64,000 bases of DNA from NCBI RefSeq assembly GCF_014145635.1, contig NZ_JACHTC010000002.1, forward strand, positions 62,001 to 126,000. Reading direction: 5' to 3'. Every line of letters begins with the position of its first letter. The first letter of the stretch is position 1. The stretch comes from Myroides sp. WP-1 (lineage in GTDB: Bacteria > Bacteroidota > Bacteroidia > Flavobacteriales > Flavobacteriaceae). The position numbers and the translations under genes are program-made. This document shows, in pieces, positions 35,369-43,192 of this stretch. Below the pieces are notes generated by a model. That model did not search any database, had not been told where the DNA came from, and was given only the letters and a program-made list of their open reading frames with translations.

Positions 35369-37573
35369 ATGAAATTCATTCCTCAACATGATCAAATGGA
35401 TTGTGGTCCTGCATGTTTAGCTATGGTTGCTTTGTTTCATGGTAAAGAATTTGACTTACAGTTTTTGCGTGATCAATGCTTTATTACAAGAGAAGGTGTG
35501 TCATTAATGGGACTAAGTGAGGGAGCTAATAAACTAGGTTTTAAAACTATGGCTGCTAGGTTAAAGCCAAGCGATATTGATAATGAGTTTCTGCCTTGTA
35601 TTTTACATTGGAACAGGAATCACTTTGTAGTATTATATAAAATTCATAAAAATTTTTTTTCAAAAAAGAGTATTTATAAAATTGCTGATCCTGGATACGG
35701 GATTATTTCACTGTCAGAAGAAAACTTCATTTCATCTTGGTTGGCTAGTGATGACAAAGGAGTATCGCTTTTTTTGACACCAACTTCGTTTTTTTTTGAA
35801 CAAAAAAACAAAAAATTGGTTAAAATAAGTATGAGGCATCTATTTGATTATTTAAAATTATTTAAAAAATATTTTTTTTGGTTGTTTGTACTTTTAACAC
35901 TTAGTTCTTTTATCTCTCTTGGATTTCCAATTTTGACTAAACAATTAATAGATGAGGGTGTGAATAAAAAGAATTTATCATTGATAACTTTTATTTTGTT
36001 AGCACAGCTAACCTTTTTCTTTGGAAATATTGTCTTTGCAGCTTTTCAAAATTGGATTATGCTTATCATTGGAACAAAAATTAATATCAAGATTATATCC
36101 GATTTTTTAAAAAGGACTCTTCGTTTACCTATTATTTTTTTTGAGACAAAAAAGACAGGTGATTTTAGCCAACGTATTCAAGATCATGAAAAAATAGAAC
36201 ATTTTTTAACTTCTGATAGTTTACTGACTTTGTTTTCAATGCTGACTTTTTTTGTTTTTTTTGGTGTTTTGTGGCATTATAATTTTTGTATGATGGTTGT
36301 TTATTTTAGTTTAACCATAATTTCGATTTTGTGGTCTTTTTATTGGATGAGAAAGAGAAAAATATTAGACTATTTTCGTTTTCAACAAAAAAGTGAAAAT
36401 CAAGAAAATATTTATGAAATAATCAAAGGCGCTTCAGAAATGAAATTGAATCAGTATGAGGATTTTAAACGTAAAGAATGGGAAAAAATACAGGAGAGAC
36501 TTTTTAAAACTAATATGCGTATTCTGAAACTTGATCAAATACAACTTTCAGGATTTGATTTTATAAATCAATTAAAAAATATTATAGTGACTTTCTTTGC
36601 GGCATATTTAGTTGTCTATAGTAAAATGTCATTAGGTGCTTTGTTGAGCGTATCTTATATTATTGGACAAATGAACTCACCAATTAATCAACTAATCTCT
36701 TTTTTTCGTTCACTACAGGATGCTAAACTCAGTTTAGCTAGGCTAAATGATGTTCAAAATCATAAAGAAGAAGAACAAGAGTATTTTAATAAAATCAAAA
36801 TTAATTTTGAAAAGTCAGATAACAAGAATAGCCTAAACGGAATTAGATTTTCCAATGTAACCTTTCAGTATGAAGGACCTAAATCTAGGACTATATTAGA
36901 CTGTGTTAATTTATACTTTCCAGAAGGAAAAGTTACAGCTATTGTAGGTGCGAGTGGAAGTGGTAAAACTACTTTAATGAAACTGCTTTTAAAGTTTTAC
37001 GAACCAACAAAAGGGAATATTTATTATAATGAAGAGAATCTTTCTAAATTATCCCCAAGAAGTATTAGGGAAAATTGTGGAGTCGTAATGCAAGATGGAT
37101 ATATTTTTTCTGATACGATTGAGCGTAATATAGCTATGGGGGATGAAATAATTGATAATGTAAAAATGAAAAATGCTATCAATATCGCTAATATAGATGA
37201 ATTTATTAACGAGTTACCTCTTGGAATTAATACAAAAATAGGTGCAGCAGGGAATGGAATTTCAGGAGGGCAAAAACAAAGAATATTAATTGCCCGAGCT
37301 ATATATAAAAACCCGCATTTTATTTTTTTCGATGAAGCTACTTCTGCTTTAGATGCTGAAAACGAAAAAAAGATTCATGATAATTTACAGATTTTTTTTA
37401 AGAGTAAGACTGTTATAATTATAGCTCATCGACTTTCTACAGTTAGAGATGCTGACAATATAATTGTGTTTGGAAAAGGAAAAGTGCTGGAACAAGGCAA
37501 CCATGAGGAATTAGTATCTATTAAAGGAGAATATTACAATTTGGTAAAAAATCAACTAGCGCTAGGAGATTAA
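35369..37573 (+). CDS. Peptidase-containing ABC exporter (C39 bacteriocin-type)
   Basis: A 734-residue PCAT transporter. The N-terminal C39 protease has the QHDQMDCGPAC motif (Gln6, catalytic Cys12), His85 (NHFVVLY) and Asp107 (ADPGYG); it cleaves double-glycine leaders. The membrane domain (about 160-450) has about six helices. The nucleotide-binding domain has Walker A GASGSGKT (527-534), signature GISGGQKQ, Walker B IFFDEATSALD (Asp655, Glu656) and the His switch in IIAHRLST. It should cut the precursor after Gly33 and export the core to the periplasm. No HlyD-type adaptor or TolC gene is found in the island. Confidence 0.94.
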   Translation: MKFIPQHDQMDCGPACLAMVALFHGKEFDLQFLRDQCFITREGVSLMGLSEGANKLGFKTMAARLKPSDIDNEFLPCILHWNRNHFVVLYKIHKNFFSKKSIYKIADPGYGIISLSEENFISSWLASDDKGVSLFLTPTSFFFEQKNKKLVKISMRHLFDYLKLFKKYFFWLFVLLTLSSFISLGFPILTKQLIDEGVNKKNLSLITFILLAQLTFFFGNIVFAAFQNWIMLIIGTKINIKIISDFLKRTLRLPIIFFETKKTGDFSQRIQDHEKIEHFLTSDSLLTLFSMLTFFVFFGVLWHYNFCMMVVYFSLTIISILWSFYWMRKRKILDYFRFQQKSENQENIYEIIKGASEMKLNQYEDFKRKEWEKIQERLFKTNMRILKLDQIQLSGFDFINQLKNIIVTFFAAYLVVYSKMSLGALLSVSYIIGQMNSPINQLISFFRSLQDAKLSLARLNDVQNHKEEEQEYFNKIKINFEKSDNKNSLNGIRFSNVTFQYEGPKSRTILDCVNLYFPEGKVTAIVGASGSGKTTLMKLLLKFYEPTKGNIYYNEENLSKLSPRSIRENCGVVMQDGYIFSDTIERNIAMGDEIIDNVKMKNAINIANIDEFINELPLGINTKIGAAGNGISGGQKQRILIARAIYKNPHFIFFDEATSALDAENEKKIHDNLQIFFKSKTVIIIAHRLSTVRDADNIIVFGKGKVLEQGNHEELVSIKGEYYNLVKNQLALGD

Positions 37574-37599
37574 TTATAAAAAAACAGATTTTTTTATAA
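37574..37599 (+). terminator. Terminator of the RiPP operon
   Basis: Perfect 11-bp AT-only stem (37574-37584 and 37589-37599, loop CAGA) starting one base after the exporter stop codon. The right arm contains a T-run. Confidence 0.65.
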
Positions 37600-37726
37600 A
37601 CCAAAACAATAGAAGCACATAGGTGTGTTACTCCATACTTTTTTAGTGCAATAGATTAAAAAAATTATAGAACTATAACGTTTTGGTTTCTAATAAACTT
37701 GTTTGTCAAAGATGCGGTAGCTCATA
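37600..37726. other. Non-coding right end of the island
   Basis: 127 bp between the operon terminator and the truB stop codon. It contains a widely spaced inverted repeat of AACCAAAAC (37599-37607 against 37680-37688) and the left arm of a junction repeat (ATGCGGT at 37712-37718, complement at 37743-37749). No gene is seen. Confidence 0.4.
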
Positions 37727-38428
37727 CTATATGTTATGAACAACCGCATTTTCAAACGCTTCAATGCTCCATGCATTAGCCACGTCATAGTTGCCAATCT
37801 TTGTGCGGCGTAAAGCCGTTAAATGACCACCGCTTTGTAGTTTTTCTCCAAAATCAAAAGCCAGTGAACGAATATACGTTCCCTTTGAGCAAGCTACTCT
37901 AAAGTCAATTTCAGGTAAAGCAATACGCGTTAATTCGAAATCGGAGATTGTGATAGGACGGGTACTAATTTCGACCTCTTCTCCATTTCTTGCATGTTCA
38001 TACAATCGCTTTCCGTCTTTTTTCAACGCAGAAAAAATTGGAGGACGTTGTTGAGTTGTTCCTAAAAAACTAGCTCTTGTTTGTTCGATCATCTCTTGCG
38101 TAATATGATCGATAGGGAAGGTTTGATTTACTTCGGTTTCTAAGTCGTAAGAAGGTGTTGTAGCACCCAAATAGAAAGTTCCTGTATACTCTTTTTCTTG
38201 CCCTTGTAATTCTGTGATTGTCTTCGTGGCTTTCCCTGTACAGATTAGCAATAATCCGGTTGCTAAGGGATCTAAAGTTCCGGCATGACCAACTTTAATT
38301 TTTTTTAGTCCATATTCTTTTTTTAAAAGCCATTTAATTTTGTTTACGGCTTGAAAAGAGGACCAATGTAAAGGCTTGTCAATCAATAAGACTTGACCTT
38401 CCTGAAAAGCTTCTGCTGAAAATTGCAT
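37727..38428 (-). CDS. truB: tRNA pseudouridine(55) synthase TruB
   Basis: A 233-residue enzyme making pseudouridine 55 in tRNA. The catalytic motif is GHAGTLDPLATGLL with Asp53. Start ATG 38428 (MQFSAEAFQEGQ) is chosen over the longer frame to 38497 because the latter would run deep into uppP; the chosen start lies 2 bp after the uppP stop codon. The C-terminal ~90 residues are duplicated in the left remnant, and the last eight codons plus stop come from island-side DNA, so the gene appears to have been repaired by the insertion. It is the last gene of ftsX-DUF3098-uppP-truB. Confidence 0.95.
   Translation of the reverse strand: MQFSAEAFQEGQVLLIDKPLHWSSFQAVNKIKWLLKKEYGLKKIKVGHAGTLDPLATGLLLICTGKATKTITELQGQEKEYTGTFYLGATTPSYDLETEVNQTFPIDHITQEMIEQTRASFLGTTQQRPPIFSALKKDGKRLYEHARNGEEVEISTRPITISDFELTRIALPEIDFRVACSKGTYIRSLAFDFGEKLQSGGHLTALRRTKIGNYDVANAWSIEAFENAVVHNI
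37749..38023 (+). repeat. Right copy of the 275-bp truB direct repeat
   Basis: Ungapped match to 29004-29278 with mismatches at 37772, 37779, 37792 and 37895. It is part of the intact truB gene. Confidence 0.95.
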
Positions 38429-38430
38429 GT

Positions 38431-39240
38431 TTAATTTTTTAAGTATCCGAAGTAAACAAGTAAGATAACCCCTGCAATGATGCGGTAATATCCCCAAGGT
38501 TTAAATCCGTATTTTTTAATGATTCCAATGAAGAATTTGATAGCAACGATAGACACAACAAAGGCCAAAACATTGCCTAAAAGGAATAATTTTAAGTTGT
38601 CACTGTTTTCGAAAAGGAGTTCATATCCCATTTTTCCAGACTCGTATTTTTTCAATACAATTGAATAAACCGTTACTGCAGCCATTGTAGGAACAGCCAA
38701 GAAAAAGGAAAACTCTGCCGCCACTTGACGAGACAATCCTTGTTGCATTCCACCGATAATAGACGCAGCAGAACGACTCGTTCCTGGCATCATGGCCAAA
38801 CACTGCCAAAAACCAATGCTTATCGCTTGTTTTACAGTGATATCTTCTTCTCTAGTAGTTTTGGGATTTTTGAAGAATTTGTCGATAAAAATGAGGACAA
38901 AACCTCCTACAATAAGCATAATAGCAATGTAAATAGTTTCGCCTAAAACAGCGTCAATTTTTTCGTCAAAAAGCTTCCCCAATACCAAAGCTGGAATTAC
39001 AGCAAGTATTAATTTTTTATAGAATGAAATACGAGTGAAATCAAAAAACTTACGCCAGTATAAAACAACAACGGCCAAAATTGCACCGAATTGAATAGCT
39101 GTTTGAAAAAGTTTAACGAAATCATCTTCCTGAATCCCGTAATAGGAGCTCAAAAATACCATATGAGCTGTAGATGAAACGGGTAAATATTCAGTAAGTC
39201 CTTCTACAATGGCTAGAAGGATGGCTTGTATTAAATCCAT
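38431..39240 (-). CDS. uppP: Undecaprenyl-diphosphate phosphatase
   Basis: A 269-residue integral membrane enzyme recycling the undecaprenyl carrier lipid for cell-wall synthesis (BacA family). The two catalytic regions are visible: EGLTEYLPVSSTAHM near the N-terminus and PGTSRSAASIIGG in the middle. About eight membrane helices. It lies 11 bp downstream of the DUF3098 gene and next to truB in the conserved Flavobacteria order. Confidence 0.95.
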   Translation of the reverse strand: MDLIQAILLAIVEGLTEYLPVSSTAHMVFLSSYYGIQEDDFVKLFQTAIQFGAILAVVVLYWRKFFDFTRISFYKKLILAVIPALVLGKLFDEKIDAVLGETIYIAIMLIVGGFVLIFIDKFFKNPKTTREEDITVKQAISIGFWQCLAMMPGTSRSAASIIGGMQQGLSRQVAAEFSFFLAVPTMAAVTVYSIVLKKYESGKMGYELLFENSDNLKLFLLGNVLAFVVSIVAIKFFIGIIKKYGFKPWGYYRIIAGVILLVYFGYLKN

Positions 39241-39251
39241 AAATTAGTTTG

Positions 39252-39497
39252 TTATGATTGTTTTTTGTCTTTTTTGATAATTGAATATACAGCAACACCT
39301 ATGCCAATAAAGAACACTGCAGGAGCTAAATGGATGCGTCTAAAGCTGTAAATATCTTCATTAAATTGTGTAGGATCATCATTCGAAGCTCCTCCCATTA
39401 GGATAAAACTCAACGCAATAAGGGCAAAACTAGCCAATAGCAACGTGTAATTCTGTTTGGTAAACAAAAAACCGGAAGGGGTATTGTCTTTTTTCAT
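39252..39497 (-). CDS. DUF3098 small membrane protein
   Basis: An 81-residue protein with two membrane helices (about 15-35 and 52-72) separated by the conserved GGASNDDPTQFNEDIYSFRRI segment typical of DUF3098. It is found between ftsX and uppP across Bacteroidetes and may assist division or envelope functions; no role is established. It lies 2 bp downstream of ftsX. Confidence 0.85.
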   Translation of the reverse strand: MKKDNTPSGFLFTKQNYTLLLASFALIALSFILMGGASNDDPTQFNEDIYSFRRIHLAPAVFFIGIGVAVYSIIKKDKKQS

Positions 39498-39499
39498 AT

Positions 39500-40381
39500 T
39501 TAATAAAGTTCGTCTGATTTAAGATTTAAGAATCGCTGTGTAGCGAAAAATGTACTAATGGTTGTTATGATAATACCCATTAAGATTAGACCTAGTCCAA
39601 CAACAACTAAAGGAATAAAATTAGTAGCAGGATTTAGTTCTAGATCTGGAAATTTTTTATCGAGGTAAAGCGTTAAAGCAACTAAAGCAATAACTGCTAA
39701 TATCGAGCCAACAAGACCCAAACGAATGCTGTGCCAAATAAATGGACGGCGAATAAAACGTTTGGTTGCTCCAACCATTTGCATGGTTTTAATAGTGAAA
39801 CGACTAGAAAAAATCAATAAACGCAAAGAGCTGTTGATTAACAACATGGAAATAATGGTAAGAACTCCAGCAATGATCAATACCCAGTTCGTAATACGCG
39901 TAATATTGTTATTCACCAACTCTACTAATTGCTTGTCGTATAATATCTCATCAACATGAGGTGTCTCTAATAAGCTTTTTTCGATGTTTGCCAAACTATC
40001 ACTAACAACATAATCTCCTTTGATGTAAAGGTCATATGAGTTTTGCAATGGATTATAACCTAAGAATTCTAGGAAATTTTCGCCTAAATCCTCCTTTTGA
40101 CTTTCAGCAGCTTCTTCTTTAGAAACAAAATTGAAAGTTTTGATATAAGGCGACGCATTGAGCTCTTTTGTAAATTGATCAAAATCACCCTGAGAAGCCT
40201 TATCCGTAAAGAAAATAGTCATCGGAATATTTTCGCGAAAGTTATTTGAGATTCGCTCTGAGTTAATGACAAATAAACTCAAGGCCCCCAATAAGGTGAG
40301 AACCAAGAAAATACTGAGTATTACAGAAAAATAAGACGAAATTAGTTTTCGCTTTTGGTATTTTTCATAAGTAGACGTCAT
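39500..40381 (-). CDS. ftsX: Cell division protein FtsX
   Basis: A 293-residue permease-like protein with four membrane helices and a periplasmic loop (about 45-165) after the first. With FtsE it forms an ABC-type complex that activates peptidoglycan hydrolases at the septum. The N-terminus (SSYFSVILSIFLVLTLLGALSL) and the C-terminal RFTIKTMQMVGATKRFIRRPF stretch are characteristic. ftsE is not in the window. It is first in the ftsX-DUF3098-uppP-truB run; the 291 bp upstream (to 40672) show no clear feature. Confidence 0.92.
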   Translation of the reverse strand: MTSTYEKYQKRKLISSYFSVILSIFLVLTLLGALSLFVINSERISNNFRENIPMTIFFTDKASQGDFDQFTKELNASPYIKTFNFVSKEEAAESQKEDLGENFLEFLGYNPLQNSYDLYIKGDYVVSDSLANIEKSLLETPHVDEILYDKQLVELVNNNITRITNWVLIIAGVLTIISMLLINSSLRLLIFSSRFTIKTMQMVGATKRFIRRPFIWHSIRLGLVGSILAVIALVALTLYLDKKFPDLELNPATNFIPLVVVGLGLILMGIIITTISTFFATQRFLNLKSDELY

Positions 40382-40672
40382 AGTGCAATTTTTAAAGCTG
40401 TAAAATTAAGAAACAAAAATGTTTTTAAAAGATAATAACGATTAAACTTTTCTAATTGTTATAAATATAGTTTATTTCTTTGTATTTTGTATGATAATAG
40501 AAGGGAAATTGGTAGTGAATCAGGAATTATGCGAGGCAAGAAAATGAAAAATGACGAAAGAAATACTTTTCCTCCTCCTAGGAAAAGAGGTGAAAATAAG
40601 TAGCCTAACAGTATAATTTAGTGGATAATGCTGAGAAATACACTGGAGAAACCTTCGTTTATTTCGTGAAAC

Positions 40673-41506
40673 ATGATGCTATTTGAACAATGGAAATCGT
40701 TGAGAAACACACTGCTATCCTCCTTGTTGTTAGGCGGTTTGTGCTATTTTTTTATTGCGGTTTTTCAACCTTTCGGGACGTATAACTTTGTCCATACCAA
40801 TAAATATCTGCTTTTATTGCCTTATGGTTTTTTTGGCTTTTCAAGTTTTTTACTTAGTGATTTGTTGTTTCTTCAATCCCATAATCTTTGGAATTGGAAG
40901 AGAGAAGTGAAACAAGCCAGTTTCGTCTTGTTTACTTGTTCGATTTGGAGCTATTGGTATAACAGCAAGGTTATTTATGCCTATTCTTTAACTTTTTTAG
41001 GCTGGTTGGAAATGTTGTTTTATACTTTGTTGATCGGTTTGCCAATTTATGCAATTCACAGCTTACTTCAGTATGTAATTGATAACGAAGGCAGAGAAGG
41101 TGCTCCTCTTGGGATTAGTTGTAAAACAAATGACCAAAAATCTGATCAAGAATCCGATGAAGAAGTGTCTGTTGTAAGTATAAAAACAGACGTTTTACAA
41201 GAGACATATCAACTACAGGAGACCGATTTTGTTTATGCACAATCCGAAGGAAACTACTGTACCGTTTACTACCTGGAAGGAGAGGAGATGAAGCAGCAAC
41301 TCATGCGTTTGCCTTTGAAAAAGTTAAAAGAACAACTTTCTTTGAAAGCAATACAATATTGTCATCGTTCTTACTTAATCAATGTAAACTATCTTCTAAA
41401 TGTAAAAGGCAATGCGCAAGGAGGTAAATTGTATTTGAAAGAGGTTCAGCATGAAATTCCTGTTTCAAGGACGTACATTCAAGCGCTGAAAATATATCAA
41501 AAATAG
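40673..41506 (+). CDS. Membrane-anchored LytTR-family transcriptional regulator
   Basis: A 277-residue protein with about four hydrophobic segments in the first 145 residues (for example NTLLSSLLLGGLCYFFIAVF) and a C-terminal LytTR DNA-binding domain (about 170-277) with FVYAQSEGNYCTVYYLEGEE and QYCHRSYLINVNYLLNVKGN. No receiver domain is present, so it probably senses a membrane or envelope signal directly. It lies 148 bp upstream of an S41 protease gene on the same strand, and the gap contains a tandem repeat of the type LytTR proteins bind. Confidence 0.85.
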   Translation: MMLFEQWKSLRNTLLSSLLLGGLCYFFIAVFQPFGTYNFVHTNKYLLLLPYGFFGFSSFLLSDLLFLQSHNLWNWKREVKQASFVLFTCSIWSYWYNSKVIYAYSLTFLGWLEMLFYTLLIGLPIYAIHSLLQYVIDNEGREGAPLGISCKTNDQKSDQESDEEVSVVSIKTDVLQETYQLQETDFVYAQSEGNYCTVYYLEGEEMKQQLMRLPLKKLKEQLSLKAIQYCHRSYLINVNYLLNVKGNAQGGKLYLKEVQHEIPVSRTYIQALKIYQK

Positions 41507-41557
41507 TTTTTTTACTCGTACATCTTCGCATATCGTTAGTTGGATGTCTCACAGTGC

Positions 41558-41594
41558 TTGCTGTTCATCCCAAATCGTTGTTGTTCATCCCAAA
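41558..41594 (+). promoter_or_regulatory. Tandem direct repeat, probable LytTR operator
   Basis: The 17-mer TTGYTGTTCATCCCAAA occurs at 41558-41574 and 41578-41594, differing at one position, with a period of exactly 20 bp. Two direct repeats one or two helical turns apart are typical of LytTR operators. The site lies between the LytTR gene and the S41 protease gene. Confidence 0.6.
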
Positions 41595-41654
41595 CTTGTT
41601 TAGGCTGTAGTTTTAATGTGCAGTTTTGCTGTGTTAATTGAAAATACATAGGAA

Positions 41655-43046
41655 ATGAAAAGAATGTTAATCGTTGCATTGATGAGCGTGTTGAGCTTTT
41701 TTAGCTGTCAAATAAAAGCAGAAGGAACGCATCCGCATCCATTATTGCGTGGTGATTGGAAAGTAGAATTCAGCCATCCTGATATCGGTCAGGTTCGTTT
41801 GATTTTATCGATAGAAGCAGAAGAGAATACCTTTCGCGCACATACGCGGAAAGGAGCTGATAAGATTATTTTAGGTCGCTGGACTTCCTTTTTAGGTCGC
41901 ACGTTTACCTCTTCGTTCAAAGAAGGATGCTTTATTGTAGTAGATGAAGGAAAAATTACATGCGAAGACGGTCGTTTGTTACTCGATGGAATCTTTCGTT
42001 CCCCTTTGGGTAATTACTATTTTAAAGGAACAGTGGAAGAGAGAAAACTGCAAGTCAATTTGACTACAAAAAGTGAAACGGTACGTGCAACGATGTCTGG
42101 TGTGCCACTCGTTGAACCTTTGCCTTTAGCTGATTATCAAAGTGTTTTGGATCAGGTATTTAAAGATACAGAACGATATCTTTATAATCGACGTTTGATT
42201 GAAGACAAACCATGGCAAACGTTTAAAAGTAAAATGATAGATCTTTCCACGGAAGTTAATGATGACTTGGAACTTGTTTTTGCTTTTTATTACTACGCAC
42301 AGAAACTTCCTTTTTCTCATTTTGCGTTAGTGAGAGGTCAAATGGAAAATACAGCTGAGAAGGTCAGAGAAAGACACTTGAGTTTTGAAGATAAGGGTGA
42401 GGGAATAGGCGTGCTAACAATTAGCAGTTTTGGCGGTTCGGCTGAGGAAATGGAAGATGTTTTCCGCTTGATTGAACAACGGAACACAATGCACCTGATT
42501 GTTGATTTAAGAAACAATACAGGTGGCTCCATTGAGGCGGGGTTAACTTTTGCCAATCACGTTGCCACCGCAACATACGATGGAGGTGTTTTTTTGACGC
42601 GTCAATGGTTTGATCATCATTCGCAATTACCCACTTCAGCCCAACGATCAGCTTTTAGGGCTTTTAGTGATCCAAACGCTACAGCATTGGTGGCGAATAT
42701 TCATCGCCAAGAAGGAATTTCCTTGTTTGCAAAACCAGCAGATACGGCTAGGTTTACAGGTGATTTGTATGTGCTAATCAACGGAAAAACGGCAAGTACT
42801 GCAGAACCATTGGTATACGCACTTCAATCACAAAGGCGCGCTTTGGTAGTGGGAGAAAAGACAGCAGGTGCGATGTTGAATAGTGAGCGATTTTCTTTGG
42901 CAGAAGGATTTACGCTGGTCTTGCCGACTGCCGATTATTACACGGCTGATGGAAAGCGATTGGATCAATTAGGAGTGCAACCTTCAATAGCGATACCAAG
43001 CGATGAAGCCCTAGATTATGTTATGAAACGACTAATTAAAAAATAA
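41655..43046 (+). CDS. S41 family peptidase (C-terminal processing protease-like)
   Basis: A 463-residue exported protein. The signal peptide carries a possible lipobox (SFFSC, Cys19) followed by QIKAEG, so it may be a lipoprotein. The C-terminal S41 (tail-specific protease) domain has DLRNNTGGSIEAG and the nucleophile region NGKTASTAEPL with Ser381, followed by VGEKTAGAMLNSE. No PDZ domain is obvious. The N-terminal ~140 residues are a beta-rich domain of unknown function. Substrate unknown. The adjacent LytTR regulator and tandem repeats suggest specific regulation. Confidence 0.85.
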   Translation: MKRMLIVALMSVLSFFSCQIKAEGTHPHPLLRGDWKVEFSHPDIGQVRLILSIEAEENTFRAHTRKGADKIILGRWTSFLGRTFTSSFKEGCFIVVDEGKITCEDGRLLLDGIFRSPLGNYYFKGTVEERKLQVNLTTKSETVRATMSGVPLVEPLPLADYQSVLDQVFKDTERYLYNRRLIEDKPWQTFKSKMIDLSTEVNDDLELVFAFYYYAQKLPFSHFALVRGQMENTAEKVRERHLSFEDKGEGIGVLTISSFGGSAEEMEDVFRLIEQRNTMHLIVDLRNNTGGSIEAGLTFANHVATATYDGGVFLTRQWFDHHSQLPTSAQRSAFRAFSDPNATALVANIHRQEGISLFAKPADTARFTGDLYVLINGKTASTAEPLVYALQSQRRALVVGEKTAGAMLNSERFSLAEGFTLVLPTADYYTADGKRLDQLGVQPSIAIPSDEALDYVMKRLIKK

Positions 43047-43118
43047 ACAAATAGCGCTTCTGTGTTGTTTTGTGGTAAGTAAGTGAATTAAAGTTTTCTC
43101 TTTCTTAATAATATAGTT

Positions 43119-43126
43119 TATTTTTG
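43119..43126 (+). promoter_or_regulatory. -7 promoter element for leuS
   Basis: TATTTTTG, 66 bp before ATG 43193. It overlaps the upstream alternative start at 43124, which therefore cannot be used from this promoter. Confidence 0.5.
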
Positions 43127-43192
43127 CGACACGATGGCGTTTTTTTTCGAGTAGTTCGAAGGAGAACAGGTGTAATAAATGATATTTGTACT

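Larger units (their letters stand above)
29279..37748. mobile_element. AT-rich RiPP island inserted at the 3' end of truB
   Basis: About 8.5 kb lying exactly between the two truB direct repeats. Base composition is visibly more AT-rich than the flanks, with long A/T runs in coding and non-coding DNA, suggesting horizontal origin. Contents are a regulator, an outer-membrane barrel, a precursor peptide, a radical SAM/SPASM maturase, an unknown protein and a peptidase-containing ABC exporter, all on the plus strand. No integrase, relaxase or transposase is visible. The arrangement fits capture by a single crossover of a circular molecule carrying a truB segment, or exchange between strains, rather than a self-mobile element (inference). 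Confidence 0.7.

Noticed and set aside
37599..37688. AACCAAAAC inverted repeat as element termini
   Set aside because: Arms are nine bases, 72 bp apart, on one side of the island only; there is no matching copy at the left end and no transposase.
29279..37748. Island as a transposon or integrative conjugative element
   Set aside because: No transposase, integrase, relaxase or conjugation gene is visible and the flanking repeats are fragments of truB rather than short target duplications.
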